Of a stretch of DNA of 13,683 bases, positions 1 to 5,713 are shown one piece after another. Within the stretch, counting starts at the first letter, position 1. Every line of letters starts with the position of its first letter. Source of the stretch: Spirochaetales bacterium (lineage in GTDB: Bacteria > Spirochaetota > Spirochaetia > Sphaerochaetales > Sphaerochaetaceae); assembly GCA_017475725.1 (NCBI GenBank), contig JAFVFA010000034.1, forward strand, positions 1-13,683, given 5' to 3'. Position numbers and translations under genes: made by a program. The notes under the pieces were generated by a model, which made no database searches, had not been told where the DNA came from, and worked only from the letters and a program-made list of their open reading frames with translations.

Positions 1-580
1 TCTCCCTGGCCTCGAACCTCTCGTTCAGGTTTATACCAAGGGTCACACTTTTCAGATTTGAGGTGCTTGCCTTGAGCGATGCGATGTCCTTCTTCAGTTC
101 AGAGAAGCCGTTATCTTCATATATTCCGTCAATGTAGGCCTTCAGATCCTTCAGTCCCTGTGATTTCAGAGAGGCATCACCAAGGCATTTCCGCAAGGCT
201 TCGACATAGCCGATGTAATCCCGGATCTCCTCAAGTCTGTGTACAAGGTCCCATGTCCCGGAAGTCTCCCCGTTGTCGCGGCGGAAGCTGCCGTAGTCCC
301 TCAGGAAGTCTATCCTGTCAAGGATCTCCAGCATGCGGTTCCTGAAGCCGGGGTTGTTGTATATGTCCTCGAACACATCCAGCCTGAACTGTATGACACT
401 TGGGTCATCGGTGATTCTGGTCATTATGTTCAGGATCAGGTTCTGCTCATTCACCTTCTCGGAGAGTCTGGTGCATATGGTATCAAGCCCCAGGTCATGG
501 ACTGCTGTGTCGGAGAGAACCCTGCACTTCTCGTAGCTTCCGTCGGGGAAGATGATGCTTACGCCTTTGTTGTTTGCCAT
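1..580 (-). CDS. MutS-like protein lacking the mismatch-binding domain, partial (3' end beyond window)
   Basis: 193 codons from ATG at 580 stay open to the window edge, so only the N-terminal part is visible. It starts MANNKGVSIIFPDGSYEK, has a helix-rich stretch (about 28-100, with DLGLDTICTRL and a VFEDIYNNP segment), then LRDYGSF, and SVTLGINLNERFEA at about 178-191. From memory this pattern matches MutS-related proteins that carry the lever/clamp (domain III) and ATPase domains but no N-terminal mismatch-recognition domain. The ATPase Walker motifs would lie outside the window, so the call rests on the N-terminal family pattern alone. The start lies 20 bases after the permease stop. No Shine-Dalgarno precedes it, but a TATAAT box does. 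Its role is unknown: such proteins are not the canonical repair MutS. Confidence 0.72.
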   Translation of the reverse strand, partial: MANNKGVSIIFPDGSYEKCRVLSDTAVHDLGLDTICTRLSEKVNEQNLILNIMTRITDDPSVIQFRLDVFEDIYNNPGFRNRMLEILDRIDFLRDYGSFRRDNGETSGTWDLVHRLEEIRDYIGYVEALRKCLGDASLKSQGLKDLKAYIDGIYEDNGFSELKKDIASLKASTSNLKSVTLGINLNERFEARE

Positions 581-586
581 GTCGGC

Positions 587-616
587 ATTATATCATGTTT
601 TCAACGGCGTTTTGAA
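587..616 (-). promoter_or_regulatory. Possible promoter for the MutS-like gene
   Basis: On the minus strand a perfect TATAAT (592-587) is preceded at 18 bases by TTCAAA (616-611), which matches 4 of 6 bases of the -35 consensus. Transcription would start at about the ATG at 580, giving a leaderless or near-leaderless mRNA, which would fit the missing Shine-Dalgarno. An inverted repeat TTTCAA-N7-TTGAAA spans the permease stop codon in the same place. The match could be chance. Confidence 0.3.
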
Positions 617-1353
617 AGCTTTGCGAGCAAAGACGGAAGCTCGCTGACAAGCAGGACCAGGACTATCATCACAAGGGCGTAGGCATAGATGTCCTGATAC
701 TCGTTGAAGTAGCTGCTGCTGTAGATGGCCTTGCCAAGCGAGTTCCTTGTCTGCACCAGGTATTCGGTGGAGACTACTATCTTCATCCCAAGGCCGACGG
801 CATTGATGAATGCCTGTCTCAGGTAGCCTGCCATCAGGGGAAGATGGACCATCCGGACCACTCTGAAGCTCAGATCCCCCTCCAGTCTGTATACATCGAG
901 AAGATCCCTGTCCAGCTCAAGCACGCCCTGACATGCCGCCTCGGCGATCAGAGGAACCAGGAACATGGATGTCGCAATCACAGGCACCCGCTCATACTTT
1001 GTAAGCACCATGATCACCACGACCATGATGACCATCGGGACAAAGCGGAGAAGTGCCATCAGAGGCCTGAGAAGCGACCTGAGAAAACGGTTTGAGCCCT
1101 CGGCGATCCCTATGGCCACCCCAAGTGCAGACGAGACCAGGACCGAAATGAGCAGATGCCTCAGGGTGACAAGGATCTTTGCATATGTCTGCCTGTCACC
1201 CAGAAGCCTGAAGAAGGCCTTCAGAATCTCGAAGACGCCTGGGAACACAAGCCTGTCACCCTTGAGCCAGCCCGCAGCCTGGACAAGGCAGCCGATCAGG
1301 ACAACCCCGAGGAACAATGCCAATGGTTCGTATGGTCTCTTATTCTGCCCCAT
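601..1353 (-). CDS. ABC transporter permease, NitT/TauT (SsuC/ThiX-like) family
   Basis: The product is 250 residues, the usual length for this permease family. It would sit in the inner membrane and form the channel for the substrate delivered by the binding protein encoded just upstream. I see about six hydrophobic segments (roughly 10-27, 63-85, 96-117, 123-143, 172-190 and 222-243). A cytoplasmic EAA-type loop begins at EAACQG (138-143) and ends at HLPLM (170-174), where the ATPase subunit docks. The start is ATG at 1353, giving MGQNKRPYEP. The frame stays open upstream to 1476, but that stretch is Arg/Ser-rich, lies over the binding-protein gene and looks non-coding. The gene overlaps the binding-protein gene by 14 bases and has no clear Shine-Dalgarno, so it is probably translated by coupling. 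The substrate cannot be told. Confidence 0.9.
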   Translation of the reverse strand: MGQNKRPYEPLALFLGVVLIGCLVQAAGWLKGDRLVFPGVFEILKAFFRLLGDRQTYAKILVTLRHLLISVLVSSALGVAIGIAEGSNRFLRSLLRPLMALLRFVPMVIMVVVIMVLTKYERVPVIATSMFLVPLIAEAACQGVLELDRDLLDVYRLEGDLSFRVVRMVHLPLMAGYLRQAFINAVGLGMKIVVSTEYLVQTRNSLGKAIYSSSYFNEYQDIYAYALVMIVLVLLVSELPSLLAKLSKRR

Positions 1354-2248
1354 AGTAGAAATCGTCCGATGGGACTGCACCACCGAACTGCTTGAGATCG
1401 ATGTTCGCTGTGGCCTCGACCTGCGCCTTGGCATCCAGGGCCGGGACAAAGCGCACCGCACAGTTCGGGATCGCACTGGTTGCGACCTTCACGTTCGGCA
1501 GAATCTCAAGTTTCACCGCCGCCTCGGCAACGGCCTCGAGATCCGTTTCGCACCTGTCGCATGACTCCTTCAGAAGTGCAAGGTAGGCATCGACGACCTC
1601 CGGACTGCTCTGGGCCAGTTCAGCCTTGACGAACAGTCCCGCCTGAGTGAAGCCGGAATCCCCATAGATGGAGTTCACCGAGATGCCGGTGATTCCGGGA
1701 TTCTTGTTCCTGGCCGCGGTAAGTGCCGGCTCGGCGGTCATGACGATTGCCTGCGGATCCGAGAGCAGGAGCTGCTGAGTGTTCGCGGCGGAACCGAGAT
1801 AGGAAACCTTGGCAGGGACAATGCCGTTCCTTTCCAGTGAATAGAGCGCAATTGAGGCATTGATCGTGTTCTCCCCGAACAGCACTATCTCCGCACCATT
1901 GATGTCCTCGAGCTTGAAGTCCGCCCTCTGGGATGCTATGAACAGATTGCCCCATGACACAACCGCTCCAAGCTTGTAGGTGGACTTCCCCATCCTGTAG
2001 AGCTTGGCCCCTGCATTGATCGGGGCGATGATGAAGTCTGATCTGGAGTTCGCGAACTCGGCGGATATGGTCTCCGCAGCCACGAATGTGTACTGGTCAG
2101 GGTTATCAACCGCAAGTGATGCCAGAGCTATCGCCGGAGCACCGCTTGGAGCTGCGACGCTAAGGCTGGAGACATCCTCTGAAATACCCTTGGCAAAGGC
2201 GCAGAACGCCAATGGAAACAACAAAAGCGAAACGATAAACTTCTTCAT
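1340..2248 (-). CDS. ABC transporter substrate-binding protein, NitT/TauT (NMT1/ThiY-like) type
   Basis: The product is 302 residues. A signal peptide (MKKFIVSLLLFPLAFCAFA) has a likely signal peptidase I site after AFA, just before KG. The Cys in LAFC has Phe at -1 and is a poor lipobox, so lipid anchoring is doubtful. The mature part follows the two-lobe binding-protein plan: APSGAPAIALASLA near the start, FIIAPINAGAKLY in the first lobe, and a DINGAEIVLFGE hinge region. ATG at 2248 has a strong ribosome site 5 bases upstream. It is the first gene of a pair with the permease, and no transporter ATPase gene is visible downstream. Known substrates in this superfamily include nitrate, sulfonates and thiamine or riboflavin precursors; nothing here chooses among them. 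Confidence 0.85.
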   Translation of the reverse strand: MKKFIVSLLLFPLAFCAFAKGISEDVSSLSVAAPSGAPAIALASLAVDNPDQYTFVAAETISAEFANSRSDFIIAPINAGAKLYRMGKSTYKLGAVVSWGNLFIASQRADFKLEDINGAEIVLFGENTINASIALYSLERNGIVPAKVSYLGSAANTQQLLLSDPQAIVMTAEPALTAARNKNPGITGISVNSIYGDSGFTQAGLFVKAELAQSSPEVVDAYLALLKESCDRCETDLEAVAEAAVKLEILPNVKVATSAIPNCAVRFVPALDAKAQVEATANIDLKQFGGAVPSDDFYYGAE

Positions 2249-2252
2249 TCAA

Positions 2253-2261
2253 CTCTCCTTT
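2253..2261 (-). promoter_or_regulatory. Shine-Dalgarno of the NitT/TauT-type binding protein
   Basis: On the minus strand AAAGGAGAG lies 4 bases before the ATG at 2248, counted from its last G. It is one of the clearest ribosome sites in the window and fixes the start. Confidence 0.8.
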
Positions 2262-2290
2262 CAGCAGAACCATCTTAGAGTATGGGAAGG

Positions 2291-2316
2291 AAAAATGAAA
2301 GCCCTTGGGCAACTTC
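2291..2316 (-). terminator. Possible weak intrinsic terminator after the histidine phosphatase gene
   Basis: Starting inside the phosphatase stop codon, the minus strand can fold as GAAG, a TT bulge, GCC, loop CAAG, GGC, then TTTC. This gives about seven pairs including one G-T. It is followed one base later by TTTTT (2295-2291). The stem is short and bulged, so it would be leaky at best. It marks the most plausible transcription boundary between the metabolic genes and the NitT/TauT-type transporter genes. Confidence 0.35.
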
Positions 2317-2890
2317 AGCGATTGACGGACCAGACGCTCCAGAAGCCGTCCCTGTATTCGAGGACGGAGACTCCACAGTTGTCCGTATGAAACTTCTCCC
2401 ATCCCAGATCAGCGCCGAAGGCATAGCAGAGCATGGCCCTTATGCTTCCGCCATGGGCGAAGACGGCAATGTTCTCGCAGCCCTCGATGGACTCAAGTGA
2501 TTCCATGAATCTGAAGACTCGGGCCTTCAGCATGGGAAGGTCCTCTCCTCCAAACGGGATGTAGTTGTGCTTCGGATAGTATTCGGCAAAGAGTTCCCCG
2601 AAGATGGCTCTGCATTCCGCGTTTGTGTTGCCGGCTATCCTACCGACGTCAATCTCCCTGAGTTCCCTCACCGTCTCGGGCTCCACCCCTGGGATGGCGG
2701 TCCTTGCGGTTTCGACCGCACGGACAAGGTCGCTGGAGAAGACCCTGTCAAACCTGATTCCGCAAAGCTTACGCCTTGCCTCCATTGCATCCTTATAACC
2801 CTGGTCTGTGAGTTTCACATCCGTCTGTCCAGCCCTCTTGCCGGAGAGGTTGGTCTCGCTCTGTCCGTGTCTGACAACATAAACCTTCAT
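2315..2890 (-). CDS. Histidine phosphatase superfamily protein (phosphoglycerate mutase-like)
   Basis: The product is 191 residues and cytoplasmic, a branch-2-like small phosphatase/mutase fold. The catalytic set is complete: the phosphate-accepting His8 in VRHGQSETN, Arg7, Arg57 in SSDLVRAVETA, Glu79 in LREID and His146 in FAHGGS. Such enzymes pass a phosphate through a phosphohistidine. Known members include cofactor-dependent phosphoglycerate mutase, alpha-ribazole phosphatase (CobC) and broad sugar-phosphate phosphatases. The short length argues against true glycolytic mutase (about 230-250 residues) and for a phosphatase, with the substrate open. I chose ATG at 2890 because MKVYVVRHG is the usual start; a TTG two codons upstream is possible. 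Neither start has a good Shine-Dalgarno. It lies 42 bases after the reductase gene. Confidence 0.88.
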   Translation of the reverse strand: MKVYVVRHGQSETNLSGKRAGQTDVKLTDQGYKDAMEARRKLCGIRFDRVFSSDLVRAVETARTAIPGVEPETVRELREIDVGRIAGNTNAECRAIFGELFAEYYPKHNYIPFGGEDLPMLKARVFRFMESLESIEGCENIAVFAHGGSIRAMLCYAFGADLGWEKFHTDNCGVSVLEYRDGFWSVWSVNR

Positions 2891-2932
2891 AGCCAAAAGG
2901 ATACAACAAAGGGAGAATCTAGGCTACAATGC

Positions 2933-3913
2933 TCACCACTGCGGGTGGATCAGGTCCCTGAGCTTAGAATCGTAGAGCTCTCTGACCTTCATCATCTGCT
3001 CGGAGGAGAGATCCGGAAGCTCTGCAGCCCTGATGTTCGCCTCCAGCTGCTCTGCCTTGCTGGCTCCAGGTATGACCACACTTACAGCCTCATGCATGAG
3101 AATCCACTTGATGGCGATCGGTGCGATGTCGTCTGTGCCGAATATCCTCTTAATCTCCTCCGCACACTCAAGTCCAAGGCCATATGGCACGCCGGAGAAG
3201 GTCTCGCCCTTGTCGAACGACTTTCCCTCCCTGTTGTAGGACCTGTGATCCTTGGCTCTGAATGTGGTCTCCGCTGTGTACTTCCCTGTGAGAATTCCAC
3301 TTGCAAGCGGGACACGGGCTATTATTCCGACATTGTTCCTCTGTGCTTTCGGGAAAAGTTCATCCAACGGCTTGAGCCTGAACATGTTGAATATGACCTC
3401 TATTGCAGAGATGTCGTACTCCATTGCCTGAAGCCCCTCTTCAACCTTCTCTATGCTGACCCCGTAGTCTGAGACCTTTCCGTCCCTCTTGAGTCTGTCC
3501 AGCTCAGCGAAGATGTCATCACGCCTGAACACAGATGTAGGAGGACAGTGGAGAAGCACCATGTCCAGATGGTCTGACTTCAATCTTGTGATGCTGTCCT
3601 CCACGAAGCCTCTGATGGCCTGAGGGGTGTAGCTTCCGTCCACATGGGGATTGAGCCTGCGGCCGCACTTCGTCGTTATGTAGAAGCGGTCAGGATGTGC
3701 GCTTATGTAGTCTCCAATGGCGCTCTCGCTCTGGCCTCCGTTGTAGACATCCGCTGTGTCTATGAACGTGATGCCGCTTCTGTCTGCAGCCTCAAGGATC
3801 CTGATGGCCTCCTCGTGGTTGAACGGGTTGCCCCAACCGGTTCCGAGCTGCCATGTCCCAAGTCCTATCTCAGAGACCTTTCTACCGGTCCTGCCAAATG
3901 GTCTTTCCCTCAT
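2933..3913 (-). CDS. Aldo/keto reductase
   Basis: The product is 326 residues, typical for this NAD(P)H-dependent oxidoreductase family with a TIM barrel. It opens MRERPFGRTGRKVSEIGLGTWQ. The catalytic tetrad is visible as Asp52 (FIDTAD), Tyr57 (DVYNGG), Lys82 (ITTKCG) and His122 (VLLHCP). A C-terminal cofactor segment reads VVIPGASKAEQLEANI. It resembles the YajO/IolS-like group of bacterial reductases that act on sugars or small carbonyls, but the substrate cannot be read from sequence. The start chosen is ATG at 3913, which has GGGGG 6 bases upstream. A TTG at 3931 would add six residues and has no ribosome site. It follows the transporter fusion by 39 bases. A role in sugar metabolism would fit the upstream operon but is unproven. 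Confidence 0.9.
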   Translation of the reverse strand: MRERPFGRTGRKVSEIGLGTWQLGTGWGNPFNHEEAIRILEAADRSGITFIDTADVYNGGQSESAIGDYISAHPDRFYITTKCGRRLNPHVDGSYTPQAIRGFVEDSITRLKSDHLDMVLLHCPPTSVFRRDDIFAELDRLKRDGKVSDYGVSIEKVEEGLQAMEYDISAIEVIFNMFRLKPLDELFPKAQRNNVGIIARVPLASGILTGKYTAETTFRAKDHRSYNREGKSFDKGETFSGVPYGLGLECAEEIKRIFGTDDIAPIAIKWILMHEAVSVVIPGASKAEQLEANIRAAELPDLSSEQMMKVRELYDSKLRDLIHPQW

Positions 3914-3952
3914 CTGAAACCCCCAATCCAAGTCTGGCCAATGATAAACCGT

Positions 3953-5710
3953 TCAGATGGTCATTGTGAAGATGTTGAGCCCAAGCACATTCGAGTAGAA
4001 GGTCTCCTTTGCAAGACCATGCACCATCCTGAGCCCTATGTTGTGCGTGATGTCCTCCGGGTCCAGAAGCCTCATCTTCTCCTCAGGGTTGAATGCCCGG
4101 CAGTCATCCTTGATCCTGAGTAGCAGATCATCATCCTTGTGCACAACCCTGACGTCTATGGAATGGCTGCCCTTCCCATCGAAGCCATGCTCCACTATGT
4201 TGGAGGCCATCTCCTCAAGACAGAGACCTGCATAGTAGGACCTTCTCCGGTCTATGCCCTGATCTCTGCAGAAGTCCATCACCAGCCTTGAGGTGTCTGT
4301 GACCTCCTCCTTGCTGTGGATGGTGATGTCCAGCCTTCTGTCCTCCGGGACCCCGAAGGATCCAGGCAATGCGATCAGATCATCGATGCGCAGAGAGAAC
4401 CTTCGGTTTCTGATGTGTGCGTGCGCCACTATGATCACACTTGTGTAGACGTTGTTCAGAACAAGGCTCCACCATATTCCGTATGCACCCATGAACGGGC
4501 AGAGGACCAGTCCGGACAGCACCACGCCGAAGAAGCCGTCAACAACCGAGAGGATATGGACCATGCCCATTCTTGATATGCTCTGGAAGCAGTTGGAGAA
4601 TATGACGCAGACGGCAGAGATCGGCATGGCCAGAGAGTAAATCCTGAACAGGTCCTTGGTCAGCCTGTAGACCTCTGATCTCTGATCATTGTAGAAGCTT
4701 CCTGCCAGAATTCCGGAGAAGGCGAACACAAGGCAGGATACCGCAACCACAAGCAGAACACCCTTCCTGATGGCTGTCCTCATGACGAGGACGAGACCGG
4801 TCCTGTCCTCCTCTCCGTAGAACACACTGACAAGAAGCCTTGTGGCGGAAGCCACCCCGGCCGTCATGGCATACAGCAGGTACCCATAGGTGTTCATGGC
4901 CGACATGGCGGCAACACCCGCATCTCCTGAGCATTGCATCAGGATATGGTTCACAGCCAGACCTCTGAAGGCAAGGCACAGAGAGCATACAGCGCCGGGG
5001 ATCCCTATTCTGACAATGGATGGAAGATCGGTCCAGCGTATCCTGTGCATGCTGAACCTTATCATGCTCCTTCCTCCGAAATGCCACGACCCCAGAACAA
5101 TGAGGAACAGGATGGAACTGACAGATGTCGACAAACCCAGGCCGAAGAGCCCCATCGTCAGGAACCTGACGAACACGATGTCCAGGATGAAGTTCATGGC
5201 CATCATCACGCCCATTCCGATGTATATGCGCCTCTGCTTCTGCTCAAGCTGCAGGAAGGCAGAGAGCTGGGAGCTCAGAAGCGTCGGAAGGAAACCGAAG
5301 GACATGCCCCTGATGTAGTCAGACAATCCCTTTACATCGGAGCCCCTGCCGCTGAGCGGAGCTGCAATGGCAGTCGGCGCAAGCAGACAGACCAGAGAGA
5401 TCAGTACAGCGATGCTGGACACCAGAAAGATGTCCAGGGAGAATATGTTCTCCGTCCTTTCCAGCTGCCTCTTGCCGAGAAACTGGCCGCAGAGAATCTG
5501 GGAACCGCTCAGGAGAACAAGATTCAAGGTCTCGAGGAACTTCATCAAAGGTCCGAAAAGCCCTATGGCTGTCATGGCATGCACACCTATGATGTTGCTG
5601 GCCACGATTCCGTCTATCACGGAGTTGATGCTTGATATGGCCACAAACAGGATCTGCACAGGAAGCAGTCGGAGGAAGAGCCTTGTTATGATCCTCGAGT
5701 CAGTTCTCAA
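3953..5710 (-). CDS. MATE-type multidrug/solute transporter fused to a C-terminal GHKL ATPase domain
   Basis: The product is 585 residues, about 130 more than an ordinary MATE carrier. Residues 1 to about 440 form a dozen hydrophobic segments in the MATE pattern: LFLRLLPVQILFV at the start, SGSQILCGQFLGK at 68-80, and a second half from about 228 with RIGIPGA and CFQSISR. Residues from about 457 to 585 are soluble and resemble an RsbW-like histidine-kinase-type ATPase. They carry an N-box (EEMASNIVEHGF, with Glu499/500 and Asn504), a G1 box DDCRAFNP (535-542) with Cys where Gly is usual, and a G2-like NIGLRMV. No kinase phospho-acceptor domain is present. The start is TTG at 5710, with GGAGGG 7 bases upstream. 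It lies 3 bases after the phosphorylase gene, so it is probably co-translated with it. Substrate and the job of the ATPase domain are unknown. Confidence 0.88.
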   Translation of the reverse strand: MRTDSRIITRLFLRLLPVQILFVAISSINSVIDGIVASNIIGVHAMTAIGLFGPLMKFLETLNLVLLSGSQILCGQFLGKRQLERTENIFSLDIFLVSSIAVLISLVCLLAPTAIAAPLSGRGSDVKGLSDYIRGMSFGFLPTLLSSQLSAFLQLEQKQRRIYIGMGVMMAMNFILDIVFVRFLTMGLFGLGLSTSVSSILFLIVLGSWHFGGRSMIRFSMHRIRWTDLPSIVRIGIPGAVCSLCLAFRGLAVNHILMQCSGDAGVAAMSAMNTYGYLLYAMTAGVASATRLLVSVFYGEEDRTGLVLVMRTAIRKGVLLVVAVSCLVFAFSGILAGSFYNDQRSEVYRLTKDLFRIYSLAMPISAVCVIFSNCFQSISRMGMVHILSVVDGFFGVVLSGLVLCPFMGAYGIWWSLVLNNVYTSVIIVAHAHIRNRRFSLRIDDLIALPGSFGVPEDRRLDITIHSKEEVTDTSRLVMDFCRDQGIDRRRSYYAGLCLEEMASNIVEHGFDGKGSHSIDVRVVHKDDDLLLRIKDDCRAFNPEEKMRLLDPEDITHNIGLRMVHGLAKETFYSNVLGLNIFTMTI

Positions 5711-5713
5711 CCA

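Noticed and set aside
1354..1476. N-terminal extension of the permease frame by 41 codons
   Set aside because: The stretch is Arg/Ser-rich and lies wholly within the binding-protein gene; the membrane protein starts naturally at MGQNKRPYEP.
2186..2248. Lipoprotein signal in the NitT/TauT-type binding protein (Cys in LAFC)
   Set aside because: Phe at -1 does not fit a lipobox, while AFA before KG is a good signal peptidase I site. Spirochaete lipoboxes are loose, so this stays a weak possibility only.
2249..2290. Promoter in front of the NitT/TauT-type binding protein
   Set aside because: TAAGAT could serve as a -10, but nothing near a -35 consensus sits at the right distance, so I do not call it.
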